Positions 20,895 to 31,818 of a stretch of 64,000 bases of DNA are shown one piece after another. The position numbers and the translations under genes were made by a program. This stretch comes from Lomentospora prolificans (taxonomy: Eukaryota; Ascomycota; Sordariomycetes; Microascales; Microascaceae), in NCBI GenBank assembly GCA_029532625.1, contig JARFXM010000004.1, forward strand, positions 248,001 to 312,000. The letters are read 5' to 3'. The notes beneath the pieces are model-generated. The model saw only the letters and a list, made by a program, of their open reading frames with translations. It did no database searches and was not told the DNA's origin. How positions within the stretch are numbered: the stretch's first letter is position 1; every line of letters starts with the position of its first letter.

Positions 20895-22869
20895 GTCGAT
20901 AATAAGGGTTAGGACGATATCGTTGTTGCTGCAGAGCGGGGAGAATCTAATTGAGCGGGGAATCGCGGCCCCGCGAGTTCAAGTAGAGATGAAAAAGAGT
21001 TGTCTGCCCATAGCCTTGCGAGACGAATGCGGGGTAGCCTGCAGCACAGCCGCAAATGCTGGCGTCTGCCACGTCGATATTCGGTACTGGTTGCCAGCTG
21101 TGCTGTGCTAAAAACATGGTGAAGCTGCACAGTTTGGAATTTCGTCGTAATTGGTGGTGTGCTGAAGGTACTGCGAGGAAATGATAAAGCGTGGTGTGCT
21201 GCAAAGCGCTCGCAACAGTTTGTCACTGCCTGCCAGCTGGCTCCTGCAGATAGCGTATCTAGATGCAGCCCTCTTGTGCTGCTCGCTTGAGTAAGATATG
21301 GATAATTTTACCATACACAACCAGACCTACACTTGTAGTTTTGCAGACCTCTTCCTCGCAGACTAAAGAGACACAGTTCCCAAGAAACCTGTTTACAGCG
21401 TGTTTCGACCTTAGCAGTTGGAGACTATTCAAAATTGAAGGCAGTCTGCAGCGACGTCTGATCGTCGTCGCGGAGCGGTGATGCGGTATAAAAAAGCGGA
21501 AGCCGATTTCGCTGGCTAACAACAGTTTCCTAGAGCCTTATGCGTGTGCCAGCTTCAAGTATGGGTGTACTGCTGGCGAGTGGTCCAGGGTTCACGTTGC
21601 GGAGACATGGCCACAGCTCCGCCGCCAGGCTGTCGAATAGTGAATTTAAATGCTACTCAGTGACCCACACCTTCTATCAGACCCTGCACTGCCAGCTGGC
21701 CAAAGTACTTGATTAATTGTGCCATTGGAAGGATCCACAATACGAACCATGTGAGACTCGAGCCAGCGCGGCAGCTATGACAAAGGCCTCGAGTCAATAT
21801 CTTGTGTGAGAGAGACGCAAGCAGTCATTTGCACTTCACACGAGTTGCCCTGACAAGCCAAGATCGAAGTCGGCTTGACTGTACACCGACTGGGACTGCG
21901 TCCTCTCACTCTAATAGCTGTCCGATTCTACTGATCGATACCTGATCGATACCTGAGCTCCCCATCCCTTGTCCAGGTACATTGCCTCCCTATTTCCCCT
22001 TTCCGTCTCGCTGTACATTCATTTTTTGTTCTTACATAACGCTAACACCTATAACTGGGACCCTGTCGACGCCTTTGCTACTGCCTGCCATTCATCCCTC
22101 CAGAACCGTGGCGGCACCTGCCACGCATACATCCTTGAGAAATGAGGCAATGCGTGTCGGCGCTGCTGAATTGGTTGTACTTGCCAGCACTCACAGCTGT
22201 GCATGCATGCACTTAGATTTCTTTTGCTTCGTGTAACCAGTGGGCGGATCCGGTTCTTAATGACGAGACTCTGGGGTCCGCCCCGTATAGGCTAACCATA
22301 TTGTAGACCAAAAATGGGATAGGGGAGTATTCCCTATACATTAGAGGTCTTAAGATGCTGATAACCTGTCAACACATTTCCTATGTGCTTCGCCTGACCA
22401 GACCGTCTTGCACTGGAGGGGTCTGTCAAGTCGTTTGGCCGTAATAGATAATACGGATCAGTGGATTAGTGGGTCATAGAGCTCAAAATGGGTAGATCGA
22501 AGCGAAAGTAGCCAGGCGGGACAATCGTTTATAGATCGACCCTTTGTGAACTCAGGTTCGTCCTCCCTGACAGGTTCCTCTGTAACTTATCCTTTTCTGC
22601 CGTCTGCGACCGCCCCTGTCATACCAGATCATGACAATCGGAGCCTGACACTCGCCCTACTTTTAGAAGTGTTTGGGCACATCCAAACTTCCCAACCTCT
22701 CGATCGATCAACTTGGCGGCCGGGATATACATGTCTTCTTTATAGAGCTCTTTCCAGCTCCGAGTTCAGAATTCCCTGGCGTCGGCAAATCCGGCTACAT
22801 TAGATTGGCTGTGAAAATGGCACCTGTCCATACCGGCACGACCCTATTCACCGACCGGTTTATCGATTT
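20895..22869. other. Intergenic, 2.0 kb
   Basis: Promoter side of the NACHT-ankyrin gene and upstream flank of the hydrolase-domain pseudogene. Open frames below 140 codons on both strands show no recognisable content. Confidence 0.5.
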
Positions 22870-23908
22870 TATTCGAGCCCGATGACCCTACGGTTGAGTA
22901 TGCACTATGCTCTATAGCCCAACATTCCGTCTCCCTGCACATATTACTAAGCAACTGAGTGTGGTCTTCGCTCTGGATTCACGGGCCATCCCGGACGGAC
23001 GTGGACTCATCGAACGGGCGACTGAACGTCCATTTACCGGTGATCGCAGACTACTAGTGGTGAATCCAAACGACCACAAAAATGCGTAAGCTGAGCTCAT
23101 TCCCGACGTATCGAGACGAAACCAACCACTCTTCCGCACCCATCTACTGGCCAAGGGATCTCGTCCCCGAGATCCTCCCATCTGCACGAGTCTTAACGTA
23201 CGGATACGATACCAACATCATTCACGTTTTAGGTTCCTCCATAAATAAAAGTAGCGTTTACGAAATGGCGTGGGACTTCCTCGTTGAGCTAGAAGCCGCC
23301 CGTCGAGCTTGCGCAACAAGGCCGCTGTTATTCATCGCCCCATAGCCTGGGGGGATTTTCGTCAAGGAGGCGTTACGACGATCGGCTGGCTGTCCAGTGA
23401 ACGGCTCTTTCTTTGGTACATCGATGTCCCTCCTCTATATTACCTAATATTCAGCAACACGATCGGAATACTCTTTTTTGGTACTCCTCATGGAGGCGCT
23501 GACCCGCGCGATTTCCCTCAGCGTATTGCCGGGAAAGTTGCGGAAGCTGCAGGGTTTTCTGTCAATAAGCAAATATTAGATACGCTTTTACCATCTGCTG
23601 AGCGCCTTAGGGAGTTGAGAGATGAGTTTACACCCGTCATGGGTTCTCAAAAGTGGATTAGATATTCCTTCCAAGAGGCAAATGGGGTTAAAGCACTTGG
23701 AGGTGAAAGAGTCGTGGACGATACCTCATCCTACCTGAATCGGCCTGAAATCGAGATAGCGCAACACATTAACCGAAACCACATGGATATGTGCCGCTTT
23801 ACAGGAATGGATGACCCCGAGTTTAAGAAAACAATTGCCGCCGCTCTCGAGCGCAGCAAAGAAGTCATGTCTAGGCATGAACAATCTGCCTGGAAAATAG
23901 GGCACTAA
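22870..23908 (+). pseudogene. Decayed alpha/beta-hydrolase domain of an NLR-type gene
   Basis: Conserved blocks of the serine-hydrolase-like domain found at the N-terminus of many fungal NLRs appear in order but in different frames. LFEPDDPTVE lies at about 22869-22898, followed by a plausible intron (22898-22959) and VVF. GFTGHPGRTWTH starts at 22975, one base out of frame with the preceding block. WPRDLVPEILPSARVLTYGYD lies near 23148-23210. HSLGG (the nucleophile motif) starts at 23341, out of frame with the preceding RPLLFIA; the frame changes again about a dozen bases later, and once more before LFFGTPHGGADPR at about 23475-23512. The last frame stays open to 23908. At least three small indels and in-frame stops break the gene. 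No NACHT motif follows it. Confidence 0.7.
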
Positions 23909-24955
23909 AAGCGTTGGTCCATAAATGCCACTCGCACAAATTTCATGACATTGATTTACACGCCATCTTCAATCCGCTCAATGTTGGCCGGCGATCCACG
24001 AATCCATTGATCAGTATCATCCCTTTCCGCACCTTTTGGATTGACCACGCCAAGGTGGCGGGTTATTGACAATCGGGGCCAGCCGATAACCAGAAGAGTA
24101 CTGTGGCATTGGAACAAGCACATATTTCCTCGTTCTTTAAGGTTCGTGGCGCGGGGCTTTTGTTATGCGACCTCATTGGAAGTCTCGTCCTATTTTGTGA
24201 TGATTTTCTGGTTTAACAATGGGTGCCTATTGAATCTTTGAGGCCCGCAAATACTGTCGCTCCCTAATGGAAAGTCCCGAGGAGGAAAACGAGGTGGGAC
24301 CCTTGTTTTTGCTTCTCGTTCCAGTGGTACAGGTCGCAGATTCCTGCGCTTCGAGTTCATTTGAGATAGAGGCTGAAGAGGCCTCTGCAACCCCGAGACG
24401 CAACACTCTGGAGTTGCAAACCCGCCGTCCTCCGACACCCACATTTGAAGGAATGGAAAGACTGGAAATTTGATGACTAGGAGACACGCGATTGCAGCAC
24501 TGTTATATCCAAGGACCCGCGATAGTTAGTTGAACCTAAACCTGGCCTGTTTATCAGTCGATAGCAGCGTCCTTGATTCCGATTTCGCCATCGATCCCAG
24601 CAATCACGCGTACGTTTTGCATAATTCATATTTACTTTTTCTTCGCACACCATACGAGGCAGCTTAATTTCTGCATTCTCGAAGAAAAATAGCCTACACC
24701 TACATTCATCTAGAAACTCGAAAACGATCTAGAACACTCGAGGGAAAGGCCTAAGCTGAGATACGTCAGGGTCACTCAATGACGGTCATGCGACTAGGGC
24801 CTTCGACTTCCGCCGCTCTTGGCATAACTGGTATCAAATAAGATCTCTATTAGACGAATACGTCGGTGAATGAATTAAAGCAAAGGTATCTTCCCAGCAT
24901 TTCCAGGCGTCGTAAAATACATGTTTAGTTGTGTACCAAGCAACCCCGCCCTGAA
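23909..24955. other. Intergenic, 1.0 kb
   Basis: No gene seen. It may contain further decayed sequence of the neighbouring pseudogene, but no NTPase or repeat motif is recognisable. Confidence 0.5.
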
Positions 24956-26325
24956 TTACATCCTACGTAGCTCACTGTCGTCGGCCTCTTTTCTCCTCTT
25001 CCAAGACTTCATGCCAATTGTAATAAAAACAAGGCCATTCCAGAAGCCTCTGAGAGATCCCGATATGCCCACGGCCACGAGCAGTGGATAAGACGAAAAA
25101 GAAGGGTCAATAAAAGACGCAACCCGATTTGTCGAGGGCGCCACCCATACGGATAGCAACGCAAGGAAGAAAAAGAGTGGCATCAGGACGTATTGCTTGA
25201 AAGAGAGGGCTGGCCGCGCCGGAGTCGAGGTGATGGCGGGGCGAGAAGTAGAAATGGAGCAAATGGAAGCCGGCTGCAGCGACTCGTCGTAGGATTGAGC
25301 AGTGTACGCACGTTGGGGCCCCGGATGTATGTCCACATCGACATCAACCGTCACGGCCACGCCGATACTGGCATCGTCGAACGTCATGTCGGATTTGGGT
25401 AGAACTGATTGGTCTAAGGGGATGCTGTCGCTGGCGATGTATCGGAGGGCCAGTCTTCGTTTGGCAATCTCTACGCCGACCAGGATGTAAAGTATCATGG
25501 TGACAAGAATAGATGTCCTGGGGGTGACTTGGTGTTAGCGTGTGTAATCAATGATGAATAGCCCTCAGGGTGGGAATCGGATAATACGCACCATATTGTC
25601 CCGTAATAAACTACGATCCTAAACAATACCCACTTCGGTGCAATTGCGCACCACAGCTACCGCGGATGTTAGCTTTGCTCTGATGGCATAATAATGTATG
25701 CAAGACCTACAGTAACACTTCCGTACATCGGCCCTTTATCTTCGCTCCGGATAAATAGAAAGACAAATGCCGGTATGAACGTTAACACACTGATGCCAAC
25801 TAAATATTTCCACTCGAGCCTTCGCAGCGAGTCGGTGTCGTAGCGGCGGAACACGATGAGGTATACGTTGACGGCCATGACTAGTGTCCAAAGCACATCG
25901 GCAACCGGGAACCTGGGAAGACGAAAACACAATCAGTATTAATCCGTCATCTCGTGCGTCTCGTGCAACCTGACTCGGCTTGGCTTTTGCTTGTCCCGGC
26001 TTGGCTTTGGTCGGGGCCGTGCTAAGGTGCGGGTGAGTGGGACTTACATCTGATTTAAGAAACCCTGAAACTGGCATAGCGCGGACGGGTTGCCGCCTTT
26101 GGGTCCGCTCGTCGAAATCATGGTGCACGTCACGTCGAACGCGTTGAAAAAGGCGTTGATGAAGATGAGCCGGTGCATCGGGTTGCGGAAATGTCTCGAC
26201 AGGCAAAACACGGTGATGATGGTGATGACGCCGATGGCTGACAAGGTCGAAGCGAAACGCATGACGATTGTCAAGTCGCGTAACTGTTTCGCCGATATGG
26301 CGACTTCACCGCGCGTGTCTAACAT
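24956..26325 (-). CDS. Seven-helix receptor of the fungal cAMP-receptor-like class
   Basis: Four exons: 26048-26325, 25711-25912, 25592-25656 and 24956-25517, with introns of 135, 54 and 74 nt. All phases agree, giving 368 residues from the ATG at 26323-26325. Seven hydrophobic helices are visible: about 19-42, 52-72, 93-113, 124-145, 165-203 (two parts around LWCAIAPKWVLFRIVVYYG), 285-305 and 318-345. The third intracellular loop is long and Ser/Pro-rich. The pattern resembles the cAMP-receptor-like/Git3-type GPCRs of filamentous fungi, which sit in the plasma membrane and signal through heterotrimeric G proteins. The ligand is unknown. A further 5' exon cannot be excluded because the N-terminus before helix 1 is short (about 18 residues). 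Confidence 0.85.
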
Positions 26326-28062
26326 GGTTACGCTGTCGGGTTGTCTCAAGTCTTTTTTGCTGTTTACGGAGGTTCAGTCGTCGCTTTCGGTGTCGTCGAC
26401 GCCTCGCGGGTCGCTTGGCCTAATCGAATTCCCATTGCCGACGACTTCCCCAACTTGAAGAACAAATGGGGCAAAGAAAGAGAGGTCAAGAGCATATATC
26501 AAATTTTGGCAGTGCTGTGCCACCCAGGGCGGATTCGCACAAGTTAGTGGTCGATGGCGTGCTGCCTCCTATTTCGTGGGGGGGAGGGCTGCCTGTCGGG
26601 AGCAAGGATTCACACTCCACGGCAAGCCGATGACGTGGGGGTTAGGACAGGCCGAGATGCAGTTTCCCAAGTCGAGAACATAACGAAGCACAAAGTGAAG
26701 GAAGAAATATTCCAGAGCAAACGCTCAACTTCTCTTTTGGGCCTTTGCCGAACGGAGATTGTTTGTCCCTCACAGTTCCCGGTCGTGCGCTTAGTGTCCG
26801 TAAGTCGGGACACTTGCCAGGGGATCAATCTTTGGCCCTCGGAGAGAACAGCCCGCGAAGATCATCAACTTTGGGCCCATCATTCCCCATATTTACTCGC
26901 ATTTCAGCTCGTTGATCGACACCATCCTCGACAATCCTCTCGCCCTTGTCACACGACCTCCGTCCCCGCCAACCTGGTTCGAACTGCACACAACCCATTC
27001 AGGCCGAGACTCAGGCCGCCCTTTGCAATCTGTCTGTGACACAAGCATACGATGGATGCGCATAAAGTACCCACCCTTCTCGTCCCATGGCCGCGGATCT
27101 GAACGAAATGCTCGGTGGGGGGCCAGGACCAATAACACCCCAGAAGCAAAATAATGCGTCATGGAGCTGAGACTAACCTGCCCATGGGGATTTGTCCCTT
27201 GTGCAGGGATCGGATTTGCCAGGGATCTTGGCATTCCGCCACCTCCCGCGTCGGGTGTTCCCAGCTGGGAGTTAAGCTCTGCTTGGCTGATCGAGGCTAG
27301 GGAAGGGGAGGGGGATTTTTGCTCTTAACTTTATTTCCCAACCCGCCACTCGCACTTCATGGCTGCGTGAGACAAGAATACAAGTAGCATTTATCTTCAG
27401 CTTTGAGCCAAGACCTGGATGAGGATGGACCAATATTCGCTGCATCAGGGGTGATTCCACCCCCATCGTCACCGGGCGTTCTGGGCTCTGGCTCGTGAGC
27501 TTCAGGTCGAGGAGAATAGACTTTTCGGGTCGGTCCATTACCGAAATGACCCCCGCGGATCCCGCAACGATCCCAGATCAGAGTCTGGACATGCGATAGA
27601 CCAACAGGTGGCGCTGATGGCGCCAATCCCACGAACATCCGTCCCTGACGAGTAACGGCTTCACCGCTTTCGATGGAACTCGCCAGGGATGGTTGCTGAC
27701 ATATCAAATCCTTCCCGAATAAACTAATTTCCTCCGCGAGTCACCTTAATCTATGTACAACAGTCACCAATAATAACTCCGACCCACCTTCGTCTGGAAT
27801 TGCTAGTCTTGCACCACTACTCTCCCAACATAATACTCACGCCATCGCAACCCCAACTTTCGCATTCTCTCCGATCAACAGGGTGATACCCGCGTTTAGT
27901 TGGCAATGCCAAGAAGCTTCCATACAGTGGAAAAGTTCTGTCACATATAGGAATGATCACGTTGACTCGTCTCAATGTGTTACTCTTCTGTTCAAAGTAT
28001 GTACTAGAAGGTGTTAAAATGCCTCTTCCCCACGCCTTTTGCTCTTGATCCACTCTTTCCTC
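26326..28062. other. Intergenic, 1.7 kb
   Basis: Upstream region of the receptor gene and 3' flank of the AA9 gene. Several open frames of 70-160 codons overlap, most lacking an ATG start or recognisable content. None is called. Confidence 0.5.
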
Positions 28063-29080
28063 TTAAGGAAGGCACTGGCTGTACCACTCATTAGTCTTGG
28101 TGCAAGTGCCCTGTGCGCAAGTTGTTGGGCCAGACCAGCCATTTCCACCACACTGGCCATAGAGCGCAGCACCGGTGCCGCTGTTGCCACCTCCGCTTCC
28201 GCTGGTCTGAGTGGGAGTCACAGCCGTGCTGAGAGTAGTGGGGGTGGAACCTCCGTTGCCACCTCCGTTATTACCGCCGGAGCAAGTGATGGGCCTGGGT
28301 CCGGGGATAGTGTAGGTGCGACCTCCCATGTTGGGCTGTCCGGTAGGACCGTAGATGCTGAGAAGGATGCCGGGGTCACTGGAGGAGTAAGCACCAGGGA
28401 AACTCACGGTGCTGCCAGAACCGTCGTTGGTGCCAGAGCCGGTGACGCGGATCTGGGCGCACTCCATGTAGAACTGAGCGCCGTTGACGCCGGTAGCGCT
28501 GTGGAGAGCGAGTAGCTCAACGCGCATGAGGTAGTCGCCGGGGGCGACGCAGGTGGGCATGGTGAAGTAGTGCCAGCCGTCGTTGGCGATGAGCTTGTCA
28601 ACGGCCCATGTGGTGCCGGTGATACCGTCCTCGGCGATCTTGAACCACTTCAAGCCGCTGGTGCCGGTGGTGGCGGCGTTGCCGACCTTGGCGAGGTAGA
28701 CCATGATGGGGCCTGACTTGGGCGTTAGTCTATTAATAATAGATGATGGTAGGATGGACGGGGAAGAGTGGTTACATACCCTTGTGCGAGGAAGCAATAG
28801 GGTTATCCGCGTCGTTGGCGCCCTGGGGACCGCCGATGACATGCTGGTAGCGAGCACCGACCTTGGCGCCGGCAGGGACGGTGATGATATTGTTGTCCTT
28901 GTGTTGGATGTTCTTGTTGCAGGCAAACTCGGCATCGTTGACGTTCTCGATGGGGTTGTTGGACGAGGGAGCCCGAACACCGTAGAGAAGACCCTGGTCA
29001 ACGCCGTTGACGGAGACCTGTTGGAAAATGGCGTGGGCCGAGGACAGGGCCACGAAGCTGAGAATGGTAGCGACCTTCAT
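28063..29080 (-). CDS. AA9 lytic polysaccharide monooxygenase with CBM1
   Basis: Two exons, 28780-29080 and 28063-28712, joined across a 67-nt intron (GTATGT..GTCAG), giving 316 residues. The signal peptide is residues 1-15; cleavage leaves an N-terminal His (HAIFQQVSVNG), which forms the copper histidine brace with the later His in ASSHKGP (about residue 99). The axial Tyr is in AQFYMECAQIRVTG. The catalytic domain ends near 240 and is followed by a Ser/Thr/Gly-rich linker. A CBM1 of about 35 residues follows at the C-terminus (YGQCGGNGWSGPTTC ... YSQCLP) with its four Cys and aromatic face. The secreted enzyme would oxidatively cleave cellulose; regioselectivity (C1 or C4) cannot be read with certainty. 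It was formerly classed as GH61/endoglucanase IV. Confidence 0.95.
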
Positions 29081-29849
29081 TTTGGCAGAGGCTGGTGCTG
29101 CTGAGGACTGGGGGGGGAAGAAGCGGTGATATTCAAGAGGCTAGAGTGCATCATGAGGGCAAATGCCATCCTTAAATAGGGCGAGAGCAAAACAAGCTTG
29201 GAAATCCGGGGATATGAATCTTCCACCGGGCCCAACCTGGCTCGCTCAAATTCCACCAATTAGTGCTGGTCATATTGGATCAAGGTCGCGTTCAAAATAT
29301 CACAGGATCCACGGAATTTCTCCTCAGCTAGTGTTACCAGGCCAAAGCCTTTTTTTTTGTTATTATTAGAAAGGGTAGCACCGGGGCCACTCGCCCATGG
29401 CATCGCAGATTAAAAGCCGGGCGCGGGGGGCGAGCGCAAGAACCAGGATTGGCGCATTCGGAAATGTTCCGTGTTTCAAGGCCGTGAAGGCTCCACAAAT
29501 AAAAACCACCCGAGGCAAACGATGTAATGCATCGTCGAGCGATTTCTGATCATAAGACTCAGTTGCAATTCGGAATCCTTCCCGACAAGATGAGGCGCCA
29601 AGACAGACTAGCTGGGAAACCAAGGATGCGCCATTAGCAGATTCTCCCGAGCGCCGCGCCCCTATTATCACCATCTCCCCACGAATGATCGAGGGCCGAG
29701 GGAAAAAAAAAAAAAAAAAAAAAAACCCCAGCTGGGCCAATATCATCACCCATACCATCTACAATCCACTCTCCTAAAATCATCAATTATACCACGTTTT
29801 TCCGTCCTTCCAGAACCATCAACGCCGCAAATCCGAAGATGATGCTTGA
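29081..29849. other. Intergenic, 0.77 kb
   Basis: Promoter of the AA9 gene and 3' flank of the zinc-finger gene. It contains an A-run of about 23 bases starting near 29703. No gene seen. Confidence 0.6.
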
Positions 29850-30978
29850 CTAGCGTTTGAGCCGTCCGTCGTCGTCAGTAACCAGGTAGTGGTGCATTAG
29901 ATTCCTGTTGTTCAACGTCTCTAAACGGGTCCTCAATCTCCTGTCTGCCCTCCTCGCGCTCTGTAGCTCCTTATCTCTCCTCTCGATCGTGGCCCTCTGT
30001 TCAGCAGGCGTCAGATGCGCAATGGCGTTCTGATCGGCCACGCTGAGCGTCGTTATGCGGTTCGCGAGTGCCACGTCCCTCTTCTCGGACTTGGTTAACG
30101 CCCCGGGGGCTACTGATATTAGAGCCGCAGACCTGGCGTCTTCATCTTCAATAGTTGCTTTGGTGGCGCTCTTGTGCTCTTTCGTGAGGCGGGGAGGCCG
30201 TGGAGCAGGTGTGGATCGGTGGGCGAGAATCTTGCCTGACGAGAGACTTAGCGTGCCCTCATCAGAAAGTAGATGAGGGTGTGTGTGGGCCTTGGTGAGT
30301 TGGGTCTCGCTGTCTTTGTCTTCTTCTTTGGAGTAGAAGTCTGCGTATTCGGAGGTTGCGGTAAGCTTGAATTGGCAGTGGCTCTTGTCGAGCATGTGAC
30401 GTCGGATGGCGTGGGCATTGTTCCGTTGCGTGCCGCAGAAGATGCACTCGTGGTAGCCATCGATAATAAGGAAGAGATAGGAGAGAAATGTCTCGTCGTC
30501 GACGAGGAGTCTCTCTGGAGAGTGTATTACTAGACCATGAGACTTTGTCATGTGTTCTAAGTTCGACTTTAAATCGGACTGCGCAGCCCGACAGAACAAG
30601 CAGACTGTCGAGTCGAAGGCGTTGCGGTCTATTGTGGGCGCTTCTACATCCGAATCAGAGTGAATGGATGCGTCCGAGTCTTCAATTGATGCGGAATTGT
30701 CTCTGGTATTAGAATGATCACCGTAGTCCTTGCTGGGCTTGTGGGCAATCGGATCTAGCTTGGCGAGTCGGCGCCGAAGGTTCTCGACACTGACCGGGTT
30801 AGCTTTTCGAGACGCCGGATTCACGGCAAGCAATTTGAACGTACTGTAACTGGCTCTTCGCGTGCGCTCGCATCTCCTGCACGCTTGAAAAGGAAACATC
30901 GCATGTCCCGCACCGATGCGAGGTCATGCGGAACGGGGACGTAGATGCCGTCGCCGGGCCTGGGGTGGATGTCGCCAT
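29850..30978 (-). CDS. REI1/ZNF622-like C2H2 zinc-finger protein
   Basis: Two exons, 30845-30978 and 29850-30789, joined across a 55-nt intron (30790-30844), giving 357 residues from the ATG at 30976-30978. The spliced junction reads AKSQLHVENLRRRLAKLDP, which completes the first zinc finger (CGTCDVSFSSVQEMRAH..) exactly as in REI1 proteins, where the finger is followed by (Y/E)NL(K/R)RR. Two more fingers follow: CLFCRAAQSDLKSNLEHM..H (about 108-130) and CIFCGTQRNNAHAIRRHM..H (about 158-180). The C-terminus is basic and helical (TIERRDKELQSARRADRRLR). REI1 is a cytoplasmic factor that recycles export proteins from pre-60S ribosomes. This copy is divergent and may be a paralogue; family membership is clear but the exact role is inferred. 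Confidence 0.85.
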
Positions 30979-31730
30979 GCTTGTGGCAGCTGCTTGGACC
31001 AATAACTCTATTGAATTAACTTTGATAAGGTGGTGTTTCGTTTGAGATTGATAAAACTGACTGGTCTCCTTTGGAGAATGTCGTGAGAAGCCTTGAAAGT
31101 GAATGCCTCAATTGGGGTTCAACCCTCAGGAAACAAAGCTGAGCAGAAGACCCTTATATACATCATGGCATTAATTAATCACCATTAGGATCAACTTTTA
31201 GGGAATCGCAGGGGCTGCCTAAACCCGGACAACCCGTGCGCACTCGGCAGTCGAATTCGGCGCCTGGCTCCACGAGAAGGTGTGTCTTCGGCCTTGGGCG
31301 TGGGGCACGCGCGGTGGCTGTCCAGAATAGCGCCGCAGCATTTATTGCGTGAGGGTGAGTCCAGATGAGTCGAAATGTGAGTCACAGTGAGTCGATGCCG
31401 TTACTTCTTTTCCACTATATTTTGTACCATGAACAAAGTATTCGGTCGTCCCGACAAAGAAAGCCAGGCTGCCAAGAGGCGGCGTTCTCCGCAGAGCTCG
31501 CTTCGAAACCAGCCAATTAACATCAAGTATTTCTGATAGAATACTCTCGAATGCCACTGGCTTTTGGGGCGCGAGCCACTGAGCCACGCGATCAAATAGC
31601 CGCTGGCGCTAAACCTAACATCACCGAATATCTCGCTCAGCTTGGGCCCACATTGCCCCTTCAGAGCCACTCTTCCGGAAAAGAATCCCTTTGAGGCATG
31701 ATTCGGAACCGTCACAACAACCAATCAAAA
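30979..31730. other. Intergenic, 0.75 kb
   Basis: Upstream of the zinc-finger gene and of tRNA-Tyr. Minus-strand open frames up to 107 codons are present but have no recognisable content. Confidence 0.55.
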
Positions 31731-31818
31731 CTCCCGATGGTCTAGTTGGTTCATGACATCTGACTGTAATGGCAACAGTTCAATCAGAGGGTCACCTGTT
31801 CGATTCAGGTTCGGGAGA
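31731..31818 (+). tRNA. tRNA-Tyr (anticodon GTA) with a 13-nt intron
   Basis: The acceptor stem is CTCCCGA/TCGGGAG with discriminator A at 31818. The anticodon stem TCTGA (31759-31763) pairs with TCAGA (31784-31788). The mature loop CTGTAAA carries anticodon GTA, interrupted after the base 3' of the anticodon by the intron 31770-31782, the canonical place for eukaryotic tRNA introns. The T arm is CACCTG-TTCGATT-CAGGT. Tyr tRNA genes of eukaryotes always carry an intron here, so the identity is consistent. Confidence 0.93.

Noticed and set aside
26554..27039. 161-codon plus-strand frame upstream of the receptor gene
   Set aside because: No domain or signal; overlaps other frames; probably receptor promoter or 5' UTR DNA.
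31401..31724. 107-codon minus-strand frame next to tRNA-Tyr
   Set aside because: No recognisable content and no supporting context.
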